From contig JACKEO010000001.1 of the NCBI GenBank assembly GCA_020632955.1, positions 332,001-396,000 of the forward strand: DNA of 64,000 bases. Direction: 5' to 3'. Positions within the stretch are counted from its first letter, which is position 1. Every line of letters begins with the position of its first letter. Below are positions 41,956 through 49,604 of this stretch, in pieces. Source of the DNA: Alphaproteobacteria bacterium (GTDB lineage Bacteria > Myxococcota_A > UBA796 > GCA-2862545). The notes below the pieces were generated by a model, which saw only the letters and a program-made list of their open reading frames with translations, was not told where the DNA came from and ran no database searches. Made by a program: the position numbers and the translations under genes.

Positions 41956-44751
41956 CTGACACCACGGAGCCTGTCACCGCTGCTGCTGGGGCTGCTGCTG
42001 TACGGCGCCTTCCTGCTGCTGCAGCTCACGGCCTCGCTGTGGGTGGGCTGGTCGTGGTTCGACACCCTGGGGCTGGCCGACGTCTACCTGCGGGTGCTGG
42101 GGGCGCGGGTGGGCACGGGCCTGCTCGCAGCGGCGATGGTGGCCACCCTGGCGGGCAGCGTGGTGGTGTGGGCGCTGCGCCTCACCGAGAACCGGCCGGT
42201 GCTGCCCTCGCTGGGCCTGCAGGAGGGCGGGCTGGTGCGCTGGCTGCGCAGGCCCGGGGCCCTGCGTCGCACGGCGCGGCAGGCGGTGGCCGTGGGCGCG
42301 CTCGCCGCCTTCGTGCTGGGGCTGGGCCACGGGCTCACGGTGCTGGCCTGGTCGACGCACCTGCCCTTCGGCCTCACGGAGCCGGTGCTGGGCCGCGACG
42401 TGGCCTTCCACGTCTACACCGTGCCGGTGCTCGAGGCGGCGCTGCAGGTGCTGCTGCTCGGCACCTGGCTGGGGCTGGGGCTGGGGCTCACGGTGCTGGT
42501 GGTGCGAGGCGCCCTCACGCTGGCCGCACCCGATCCCCACCGGGGCAGGCCGGCCTGGGTGCTGCGCGCCGACCCGCCCGCGCGTCGGCTGGTGGCCAGC
42601 ACGGTGGCGGGCCTCGCGGTGCTGCTGGCCGTCGGTCTCCTGCTGGACCGACACGAGGCCCTGCTCCCCTCCCCCGCGCGACCCGACGGTCCCACGTACA
42701 CCACCGTGCACGTCACCCTGCCGATGCTGCTGCTGCGCACCGGCGCCGGCTTCGTGGCGGCGGGCCTGCTCTTCCGCGGCTTCGACCGGCTGCGCGGCGG
42801 CTCCGTGCTCGCGGCCATCGCCGTGGTGGTGGTGGCGGGCCTGGCGCAGCCCGTGGCCGAGGGGCTGGTGCAGCGCCTGGTGGTCGTGCCCAACGAGCTC
42901 GAGCTGGAGCAGCCCTACCTGGCGGCGCGGGTCACCCAGACGCGCGCGGCCTGGGGTCTCGACCGGGTGGAGGAGCGCCCGCTGCCCGGCGACGACGCGC
43001 TGGACCTGTCGATGATCGAGGCCCACCGCGACACCCTGGAGGGCATCCGCCTCTGGGACCACGAGGTGCTGCTCGAGAGCCTGCGCCAGCTGCAGGAGAT
43101 CCGCACCTACTACGAGTTCGTGGACGTGGACGACGACCGCTACGTGGTGGACGGCCGGCTGCGCCAGACCCTGCTCGCCCCACGGGAGCTGCTGCCCTCG
43201 AGCCTGCCCGCCGAGGCGCGCACGTGGACCGCCGAGCGCCTCGTCTACACCCACGGTCACGGCCTGGTGCTCGCGCCGGCCAACGCGGTCACTCACCAGG
43301 GCCTGCCGGAGCTGTGGCTGGCCGACGTGCCCCCGCAGGCGCTGCACCCCGACGCGCCGCCGCTCACGGCGCCGCGGCTGTACTACGGCGAGGCCACCAC
43401 GGATCCGGTGCTGGTGCGCACCCGTCGGCCCGAGCTCGACTACCCCACGGCCGACGGCCAGGCGGTCACCACCTACGAGGGCACCGGCGGCCTGGAGCTG
43501 GGCGGGCTGGCCCACCGCGTGGCGCTGGCCCTGGTGCTGCGGGAGCTCGACCTGCTCACGTCGGCCGAGCTGGTGCCCACGAGCCGCCTGCTGCTCCATC
43601 GCCAGGTGGTGGACCGCGTGCGTCGCGTGGCCCCCTTCCTCGCGGTGGACGGCGACCCCACGCTGGTGATCGCCGACGGCAGGCTGGTGTGGATCGTGGA
43701 GGGCTACACGCACACGGCGCGCTGGCCCCTGTCCACCTGGGCCACGCTGGAGGGGCGCGGCCTGAAGGTGGGGGCCACGGCCGTGCGCAACCCGGTGAAG
43801 GCGCTGGTGGACGCCACCGACGGGTCGGTGCGGCTCTACCAGGTGGGGTCCGACCCCCTGCTCGACGCGTGGACCCGCGCCCTGCCCGGCCTGATCCACC
43901 CGGCCGACGAGCTCCCCGACGCGGTGCGCGCCCACCTGCAGGTGCCCGAGGCCCTGCTCGCCCTGCAGGCCGACCTGCTCACCACCTGGCACATGACCGA
44001 CCCGCGGGAGCTGTTCACCCGCGAGGACGCCTGGGCCATCCCGCAGGCCACCCGCCAGGTGCGGTCGGGGCGTGAGGCCGTGGGCACCGACGGTCCGATG
44101 CGGCCCTACCACGTGGTGCTCACGCTGCCGGGCGAGGACGCCCCCGAGTTCGTGGCGATGCTGCCCCTCACGCCGGCGGGCAAGCCCAACCTCACGGCCT
44201 GGCTCGTGGCCCGGAACGACGGCGAGGCCTACGGCCGCCTGCGCGTCTACCGCTTCCCCAAGGACCGCCTGGTGTACGGCCCCGCCCAGGTGGCGGCCCG
44301 CATCCGCCAGGACGACGCCATCAGCGAGAAGATCACGCTGTGGGGCCAGCAGGGCAGCCGCGTGGTGCTGGGCACCCTGCAGGTGATCCCCGTGGGCACC
44401 GGCCTGCTCTACGTGCAGCCGCTCTACCTGCGGGCCGACGACGACGCGATCCCCGAGCTCACGCGGGTGATCGTGGCGCACGCCGACCGCGTGGCGATGG
44501 GGCGCACGCTCGACGAGGCGGTGGCCAGCCTGGTGGGCGTGAGCCGGCGTGAGCCCACGGGCGAGGCACCCCGCGCGCAGCCGCCGACAGCGTCCTCGGG
44601 ACCTCCCGAGGATCGCCTCGCCGAGGTGCAGCGAGCGTGGCGCGAGGTGGAGCAGGCGCGCAGCCGGGGGGACTGGGAGGCGCTCGGGAAGGGGCTCGAG
44701 GCGCTGGGGACCTTGCTGGAGGAGGACGAGCCGGCGACGCCGGAGGAGTAG
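41956..44751 (+). CDS. UPF0182 family membrane protein
   Basis: Large membrane protein of about 931 residues, with 7 or so hydrophobic segments in the first ~320 residues and a big soluble domain after that. UPF0182 marks include WVGWSWFDTLGLADVYLRVL, VVVPNELELEQPYL, TRAAWGL, and the C-terminal block from LTLPGEDAPEFVAMLPLTP to ISEKITLWGQQGSRVVLG. An acidic helical tail ends the protein. The first ATG/GTG/TTG in frame (GTG 42043) would delete the first transmembrane helix conserved in the family. CTG 41956 has GGGGAG five bases upstream and restores that helix, so I place the start there. Function is unknown. Confidence 0.9.
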   Translation: MTPRSLSPLLLGLLLYGAFLLLQLTASLWVGWSWFDTLGLADVYLRVLGARVGTGLLAAAMVATLAGSVVVWALRLTENRPVLPSLGLQEGGLVRWLRRPGALRRTARQAVAVGALAAFVLGLGHGLTVLAWSTHLPFGLTEPVLGRDVAFHVYTVPVLEAALQVLLLGTWLGLGLGLTVLVVRGALTLAAPDPHRGRPAWVLRADPPARRLVASTVAGLAVLLAVGLLLDRHEALLPSPARPDGPTYTTVHVTLPMLLLRTGAGFVAAGLLFRGFDRLRGGSVLAAIAVVVVAGLAQPVAEGLVQRLVVVPNELELEQPYLAARVTQTRAAWGLDRVEERPLPGDDALDLSMIEAHRDTLEGIRLWDHEVLLESLRQLQEIRTYYEFVDVDDDRYVVDGRLRQTLLAPRELLPSSLPAEARTWTAERLVYTHGHGLVLAPANAVTHQGLPELWLADVPPQALHPDAPPLTAPRLYYGEATTDPVLVRTRRPELDYPTADGQAVTTYEGTGGLELGGLAHRVALALVLRELDLLTSAELVPTSRLLLHRQVVDRVRRVAPFLAVDGDPTLVIADGRLVWIVEGYTHTARWPLSTWATLEGRGLKVGATAVRNPVKALVDATDGSVRLYQVGSDPLLDAWTRALPGLIHPADELPDAVRAHLQVPEALLALQADLLTTWHMTDPRELFTREDAWAIPQATRQVRSGREAVGTDGPMRPYHVVLTLPGEDAPEFVAMLPLTPAGKPNLTAWLVARNDGEAYGRLRVYRFPKDRLVYGPAQVAARIRQDDAISEKITLWGQQGSRVVLGTLQVIPVGTGLLYVQPLYLRADDDAIPELTRVIVAHADRVAMGRTLDEAVASLVGVSRREPTGEAPRAQPPTASSGPPEDRLAEVQRAWREVEQARSRGDWEALGKGLEALGTLLEEDEPATPEE

Positions 44752-44763
44752 GCCGGCCGCGGC

Positions 44764-45648
44764 TCACGGCCCCAGGGGTCGGGTGTGCTTCCCCAGCTGG
44801 CGGTCCCAGCCGCCGTCGTCCACGGTCACCCGCACCCACGGGGAGGCCCGGCCCCAGGGATCCCAGCGACGCACGTGCAGCACCGAGGGCGCCTCCTCGA
44901 AGGGCCAAGCTCCGGCTCGCTCGCCGCAGGCCGAGACGCCCGACAGGATCGCCGCCTCGGGACCCGCGCAGGGACCCGCGTCGATCACGAAGCCCGAGGA
45001 CGAACCCGCCACCATCGTGGTGCGCTCGCTCCCCTCGCCCGCCGCCACGTTCACCTCCCACACGCGCGTCGGCCCGCCGAGTCCCGGGCCCACCGCAGCC
45101 TCCCGCACCACCAGGCGCTCCGCGTGCGGCACGGGGAAGCAGAAGGCGTCCGACAGGTCCACGTGCACGTTCGCCGCCGTGAGCGCCGGCAGCGGCGAGT
45201 CCTCCGGTGGCGCGGCCTCCACCACCAGCGGCCACGTCCACACCTGCCGGCCGGAGAAGCGGTGGGCCACGGCCACCTCGAGCGTCCACCGGCTCCCCAC
45301 CGGCAGCGGGCGCCCGGCCGCGACGTCGAGCACGTGGTGGAAGGCCAAATCCCGCCGAATCACCGCCGCCACCTCCTGCCCGTCCTTGGCCCGGTACACG
45401 AGCGAGGGCGGTGGTCGCGGCTCGTGCTCCGCGCACTGCAGGTCGGCGAGCCATCGCTCCAGACCGGCGAGCCACACCACGCCCGACGGGCCGACTGTGA
45501 TCGGCGGCGCAGGCGGGGCGCCAGGCGCGGTGCAAGGCTGGCCCCCGATCAGCAGGCGGACGTCGGTGGCGCAGTAGCAGGCGTGAGCCGGCGTGAGGGG
45601 CGCCGTGAGCACGGCCATGGCCGCGGCGGCGAGGGCGAGCCTGGGCAT
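44764..45648 (-). CDS. Secreted protein of unknown function
   Basis: A 294-residue exported protein. The start at ATG 45648 gives a signal peptide (MPRLALAAAAMAVLTAPLTPAHA) just before CYCATDVRLL. There are eight or so cysteines, enough for disulphides. The mature part looks beta-rich (SRWTLEVAVAHRFSGRQVWTW, ANVHVDLSDAFCF, RVWEVNVAAGEGSERTTMVA), suggesting two Ig-like sandwiches. I recognise no family. It faces the UPF0182 gene tail to tail with a 12-base gap. Confidence 0.8.
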   Translation of the reverse strand: MPRLALAAAAMAVLTAPLTPAHACYCATDVRLLIGGQPCTAPGAPPAPPITVGPSGVVWLAGLERWLADLQCAEHEPRPPPSLVYRAKDGQEVAAVIRRDLAFHHVLDVAAGRPLPVGSRWTLEVAVAHRFSGRQVWTWPLVVEAAPPEDSPLPALTAANVHVDLSDAFCFPVPHAERLVVREAAVGPGLGGPTRVWEVNVAAGEGSERTTMVAGSSSGFVIDAGPCAGPEAAILSGVSACGERAGAWPFEEAPSVLHVRRWDPWGRASPWVRVTVDDGGWDRQLGKHTRPLGP

Positions 45649-46063
45649 GCGTGGGCGTCCTTCTGGGAGGGGGCTGAACGCCAAGGCGGCGATGCGCTTA
45701 CGACGTGGGGCCGGTGTGCGTCTGGGGACAGGTGCGCCCGCGCGCCCGGTCGGAGCCGGAGACAGGAATCAGCGCCGGATTCATCCCTCCACGGCGGCCG
45801 CGACCAAGTCCCAGGCGTAGCGGCCGCGCGGCGCCCGGGGAGGCCCCCCGTCGGCAGGGCCGGCCGCCAGCACGTCCCGACGCTCCGCGCAGGGGCGCGT
45901 CGGGGTCCCCGCAGAGAGGACGTCCCACCCCAGTCCGAACGAAGGGGACCCCGACGATCAGCCCCGGAGCGGAGCCTCGCCAACGCCTCCCCGGCCCCCT
46001 CGCCACGGAGTCCCGCCCCCGCCCCATCCGCGATAGACGCCCAGCCCAACTGAGGAGGTCCCG
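45649..46063. other. 415-bp intergenic region between the secreted protein gene and ychF
   Basis: No convincing gene is present; the frames here are short or are shadows. The region is rich in inverted repeats. The clearest is the 13-bp pair at 45898-45956; two NotI-like GCGGCCGC octamers lie near 45799 and 45820. It must hold the promoters of two divergent genes, but I see no strong -35/-10 pair. The ychF ribosome site (GAGGAGG) is at the right end. Confidence 0.7.
45898..45956 (+). repeat. Perfect 13-bp inverted repeat upstream of ychF
   Basis: CGTCGGGGTCCCC (45898-45910) and GGGGACCCCGACG (45944-45956) are exact reverse complements with a 33-base spacer. It ends 107 bases before the ychF start. 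It could be a leader-RNA stem-loop or a protein-binding site. Confidence 0.75.
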
Positions 46064-47158
46064 GTGGGACTGCAGGCTGGCATCGTCGGACTCCCGAACG
46101 TGGGCAAGTCCACCCTCTTCAACGCGCTCACCGCCGCCGGCGCCGAGTCCGCGAACTACCCCTTCTGCACCATCGAGCCGAACGTCGGCGTGGTGCCGGT
46201 CCCCGACCCGCGCCTCCAGCGCATCCAGTCGCACATCAAGACCCAGAAGGTCATCCCGGCCTCGGTCGAGATCGTCGACATCGCCGGCCTCGTGCGCGGC
46301 GCCAGCAAGGGCGAGGGCCTGGGCAACCAGTTCCTCGGCCACATCCGCAGCACCGACGCCGTCCTGCAGGTGGTCCGCTGCTTCGAGGACGCCGACATCA
46401 CCCACGTCGAGCAGTCCGTGGACCCGATCCGCGACATCGAGATCATCGAGATCGAGCTGATCTACGCCGACCTCGAGTCCGCCGAGCGCCGCCTCCAGAA
46501 GTACGTCAAGTCCGCCAAGGGCGGCGACAAGGAGGCCAAGCTGCACGCCGGCGTCGCCCAGAAGATGGTGGACGCCCTGGGCGCCGGCCTGCCCGTGCGC
46601 GCCGTGGAGTGGACCGAGGAGGAGCTCACCTCCGTCGACCAGGCGCAGATGATCACCTCACGCCCCGTGCTGTACGTCTGCAACGTCGACGAGGCCGGCA
46701 TCCACGAAGACAACGACCACGTGAGGGCCGTGAGGGCTCACGCCGCCAAGGTGGGCGCCGGCGTCGTGAAGATCAGCGCCAAGATCGAGGCCGAGCTCTC
46801 GGAGCTCGACGAGGAGGAGCGCGCCGTCTTCCTGGAGGACCTGGGCCTCGAGGAGAGCGGGCTCGCGGTGCTCGCGCGCGCCACGTACCAGCTGCTCGGA
46901 CTGCAGACCTACTTCACGGCCGGCGAGAAGGAGATCCGCGCGTGGACGTTCCGGAAGGGGGCGAAGGCGCCGGAGGCGGCCGGGGTGATCCACAGCGACT
47001 TCGAGCGCGGGTTCATCAAGGCGGAGGTGTATGGGATCGCGGACCTGGAGGAGTTCGGGAGCGAGGCGGGGATGAAGGGGGCCGGGAGGATGAGGATCGA
47101 GGGGAAGGAGTATGTGGTGCGGGATGGGGATGTGATGCATTTCCGGTTCAACGTCTAG
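46064..47158 (+). CDS. ychF: Ribosome-binding ATPase YchF (Obg-like), 3' end probably replaced
   Basis: Universal OLA1/YchF NTPase that binds ribosomes. G1 is GLPNVGKST (residues 9-17), G3 DIAGLV near residue 70, with the ATP-specific G4 variant YVCNVDE near 207. A coiled-coil region and the C-terminal TGS-like domain (FTAGEKEIRAWTFRKGAKAP, then HFRFNV at the end) complete 364 residues. Start GTG 46064 has GAGGAGG upstream. Codon use changes abruptly near base 46,935. Before it Gly is mostly GGC and Ala GCC; after it Gly is nearly always GGG and Ala GCG, with TAT, GAT, CAT and AGG codons. The last 14 bases recur at 55793. Confidence 0.97.
   Translation: MGLQAGIVGLPNVGKSTLFNALTAAGAESANYPFCTIEPNVGVVPVPDPRLQRIQSHIKTQKVIPASVEIVDIAGLVRGASKGEGLGNQFLGHIRSTDAVLQVVRCFEDADITHVEQSVDPIRDIEIIEIELIYADLESAERRLQKYVKSAKGGDKEAKLHAGVAQKMVDALGAGLPVRAVEWTEEELTSVDQAQMITSRPVLYVCNVDEAGIHEDNDHVRAVRAHAAKVGAGVVKISAKIEAELSELDEEERAVFLEDLGLEESGLAVLARATYQLLGLQTYFTAGEKEIRAWTFRKGAKAPEAAGVIHSDFERGFIKAEVYGIADLEEFGSEAGMKGAGRMRIEGKEYVVRDGDVMHFRFNV
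47143..47156 (+). repeat. Left direct repeat (attL-like) at the 3' end of ychF
   Basis: CCGGTTCAACGTCT, the final codons of ychF up to the first base of the stop codon. An identical copy at 55793-55806 closes the metal-resistance island. Both copies follow CAT plus two mismatched bases, giving 17 of 19 matching positions. Confidence 0.7.
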
Positions 47159-47371
47159 GCCAACAACGACGGTTTATCCTGCATTTTCGCGCCGAAACAC
47201 GACCATGATTTCAATCTCTGACGGCCCAAGCGGAGCCTGCACAGAAGCGGCGCGCACCGGGAACGAACATCGCCCGAGCATCGTCCCTCCTCGAGCGACG
47301 CGTTGCCCCAGCTTCACTCCAGCACGCCCCCCGCGCGCACCAGCCCCGTCGGGGGGGCAATCGGACCCGTC
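47159..47371. other. 213-bp gene-free left end of the metal island
   Basis: No gene is seen. The first ~60 bases after the ychF stop are clearly AT-richer than the chromosome (for example TTTATCCTGCATTTTCG), as expected for imported DNA at an element border. The stretch also receives the 3' end of the leftward operon; no strong terminator hairpin is evident. Confidence 0.6.
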
Positions 47372-48049
47372 TTACGAAGCACGTGGCGCCGTCCCTGACA
47401 GCAGGAAGCCCGAGTCGCCCACGTTGAACTCCTCGCGCACGTCCTCGAGGACGGCCCGCAGGATCGCCTTGCCCTCGACCCACTTCTGTTGGAGCGCTTG
47501 GTCGTCGAGATCCTCCGCCGCGTCGACGCCCGACCACCGAAGGAGGCCATGCACCCATGGATCGAGCAGGTGGCGACGCAGGCCCCCCCTGGCACGTGTG
47601 CGATGCAGATCGAGCACCGCGAGCCGGCCACCGGGACGGAGAACCGCCAACGCGCGTCGGAGCGCTGACGGCAGGTCGTCCACGATGCCCAGCGCCCACG
47701 TGCTCAAGACGCCATCGAATGGGCCGTTCAGGCCCGCCAACTCCGCCGCGTCGCCCTGAACGAGCTCCACGTTCGTCCATCCGCGCTCCCGAACCCGCGA
47801 TCTGGCCTGGTCGAGCATTCCGTTGGAATAGTCCAGGCCGACGACCCTGCCCGACGGCCCGACAGCCTCCACGAGCAGGGGCAGATTGAGCCCCGTTCCG
47901 CAACCGATGTCGAGCACGGACGCCCCAGGCTCGAGCTGAAGCCTCTCCACGGTCGCGATGCGTAGCTGACCGATGCCCGCGAAGGGCTGGACCAGCCAGC
48001 GGTCCGCCCAGTCGTAGATGGGGGCCAAGCGATCGTAGTTCCGTTTCAC
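47372..48049 (-). CDS. SAM-dependent methyltransferase (last gene of metal operon)
   Basis: Class I methyltransferase of 225 residues. Motif I is VLDIGCGTGLNLPLL near residue 45, the acidic loop after strand 2 is VVGLDYSNGMLDQAR, and motif post-I has VELVQGDAAEL. The UbiE-like N-terminus NYDRLAPIYDWADRWLVQPF and RALAVLRPGGRLAVLDLH fit the UbiE/phospholipid-methyltransferase-like group. The substrate is unknown; in this operon a metal, metalloid or membrane lipid is conceivable. GTG 48049 overlaps the CDF transporter stop (GTGA). Confidence 0.88.
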   Translation of the reverse strand: MKRNYDRLAPIYDWADRWLVQPFAGIGQLRIATVERLQLEPGASVLDIGCGTGLNLPLLVEAVGPSGRVVGLDYSNGMLDQARSRVRERGWTNVELVQGDAAELAGLNGPFDGVLSTWALGIVDDLPSALRRALAVLRPGGRLAVLDLHRTRARGGLRRHLLDPWVHGLLRWSGVDAAEDLDDQALQQKWVEGKAILRAVLEDVREEFNVGDSGFLLSGTAPRAS

Positions 48050-48963
48050 GTCTGCGAGGCGCACGGGTCCCCCTCGGGTGAAGCGCCGTGTCCTCCAAGG
48101 GACTGTTCCTGCGCCAGCTGGAGGGTGGAGTGCGCGATCCCCACATCCCGAAGCCGATGGCGGACACGCTGGAGGAGCGCGAGGGCCTCGTCGAGACTGG
48201 TGCAGTTCACCACGAGATCGGCGGTCAGCACGTGGTGCTCTCCTTCCTGCGACCAGACATGGACATGCCGGAGCTCCACGACCCCATCGATCTGTTCTGC
48301 CTCCGCGCGAAGCGCTCCAACGTCCACATCCTCGGGCACCGCCTGGAGAAAGACGTCCATGGTCCGCTTGAGGTTCCGCGCGGCGTTGAAACCCACCCAC
48401 AGGGTCACTCCGATGGAGAGGATCGGGTCGAGGATCGGCACGTCGGCGAAGAGCATGACGATGCTCACGAGGAGCACCGCGACCCATCCCAGCACGTCCT
48501 CCAGGAGGTGCCAGGTGACGACCCGCTCGTTCAGCGTCGTTCCGGTACGAACGCGGAGCACAGCCGCACCGTTCACCAGCACGCCCAGCACGGCGAGCCC
48601 GAGCATGCCCGCCGCGTCCGGCTGGCCGGGGGACCAGAGACGGGGGATCGCCTCGCCGAGGACGAGACCCCCGCCGACCAACAAGACCAACGCGTTGATC
48701 CACGCACCGACGAGCGACAGCCGCCTGAACCCGTAGGTGTAGGTGTTGGTGGGTGCCCGACGCGACAGCCCTTCCATGCCCCACGCGAAAGCCAAGGAGA
48801 GGCTGTCGCCGAGATCGTGCAACGCGTCGGCGGCGATGGCCGTGCTGTTCGTCAGCCACGCGCCGAACAGCTCGATCACGGTGAACGCGACATTGAGCGC
48901 GAAGGCGAGCCCGAGCCGACCGCTGGCTCCGTCGTGTCCATGGTGATGGTGGTCGTGGCTCAT
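48046..48963 (-). CDS. Cation diffusion facilitator (CzcD-like) transporter
   Basis: Inner-membrane proton-coupled exporter of Zn/Co/Cd, 305 residues. It has a His-rich N-terminus (MSHDHHHHGHDG), six transmembrane helices, and the two transport-site motifs ADALHDLGDSLSLA (helix 2) and WHLLEDVLGWVAVL (helix 5), both HxxxD. HxxxD rather than DxxxD favours Zn/Cd. The C-terminal cytoplasmic domain (about residues 205-290, VELRHVHVWSQEGEHHVLTA) is standard. Its ATG overlaps the preceding methyltransferase stop. Confidence 0.95.
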   Translation of the reverse strand: MSHDHHHHGHDGASGRLGLAFALNVAFTVIELFGAWLTNSTAIAADALHDLGDSLSLAFAWGMEGLSRRAPTNTYTYGFRRLSLVGAWINALVLLVGGGLVLGEAIPRLWSPGQPDAAGMLGLAVLGVLVNGAAVLRVRTGTTLNERVVTWHLLEDVLGWVAVLLVSIVMLFADVPILDPILSIGVTLWVGFNAARNLKRTMDVFLQAVPEDVDVGALRAEAEQIDGVVELRHVHVWSQEGEHHVLTADLVVNCTSLDEALALLQRVRHRLRDVGIAHSTLQLAQEQSLGGHGASPEGDPCASQT

Positions 48964-49604
48964 GTCTGCCTTCCCTTCTCATCGACCTCGACAAGACGCC
49001 CGCTCACGAAGCCGATGGGCAACAGCCCGGGCAGCAACGCACGCTTGCGTACCCGGAACCCGTGCGCCGCCAGCAGGGCCTCCAGCCGGTCGAGCGTGAG
49101 TCGGCGCCGGCCTGGAAACCCCAGGAGGCCAATGATGCGAGAGACCAGCCGCGAGATGACCGTTTCGTCGTGACAGTAGGTGGGTATCACCAACCTCCCG
49201 CCCGGCCGCAACGCCCGCCGGATGGTGGCCATGGCCCCATCCACGTCTGGCAGGAGGTGCATCACGTTCGCCGCCACGACCGCGTCGAACACGCCATCCT
49301 CCACGAGCGCGTACACATCCAGTTGCCGTGTCTGCACGTTGTCGAACCCGAGCTCTGCCACCCGCGCATCCAACGCAGCCACCATCCCTTCGGCATAGTC
49401 CGTGGCCAACACCTCACCGACGGCGGGCGCCATGGCCGCCGTGACCAGCCCGGTCCCGGCAGCCAGCTCCAGCACCCGGTCCAACCCGCGCACTTCGTCC
49501 GTCACCATCGGCAGCATGGCGTCGAGCGGCCCGCCGAGCAGCCGCATCGACAGGTCGTACCGTTGCGCCGTGCGCTCCCAGAAGTCCCGCCCATCGTCAT
49601 GCAA
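48960..49604 (-). CDS. SAM-dependent methyltransferase (between CzcA and CDF genes)
   Basis: Class I methyltransferase of 214 residues. Motif I is VLELAAGTGLVTAAMA near residue 43, with ATDYAEGMVAALDARV next, VVAANVMHLLPDVDGAM and ALRPGGRLVIPTYCH. The best start is TTG 49604 with GAGG six bases upstream; it overlaps the end of czcA by eight bases. It differs from the other methyltransferase of the operon and is not an obvious duplicate. The substrate is unknown. Its consistent coupling with efflux genes suggests a role in metal or metalloid handling. Confidence 0.87.
   Translation of the reverse strand: MHDDGRDFWERTAQRYDLSMRLLGGPLDAMLPMVTDEVRGLDRVLELAAGTGLVTAAMAPAVGEVLATDYAEGMVAALDARVAELGFDNVQTRQLDVYALVEDGVFDAVVAANVMHLLPDVDGAMATIRRALRPGGRLVIPTYCHDETVISRLVSRIIGLLGFPGRRRLTLDRLEALLAAHGFRVRKRALLPGLLPIGFVSGRLVEVDEKGRQT

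Noticed and set aside
41777..41977. 66-codon version of the small membrane peptide
   Set aside because: The upstream part has no ribosome site and overlaps the UPF0182 start; the GTG at 41875 has an ideal one.
45549..46049. Open frames in the ychF upstream region on both strands
   Set aside because: They lack ribosome sites, overlap repeats and the secreted-protein gene, and have no recognisable domain.
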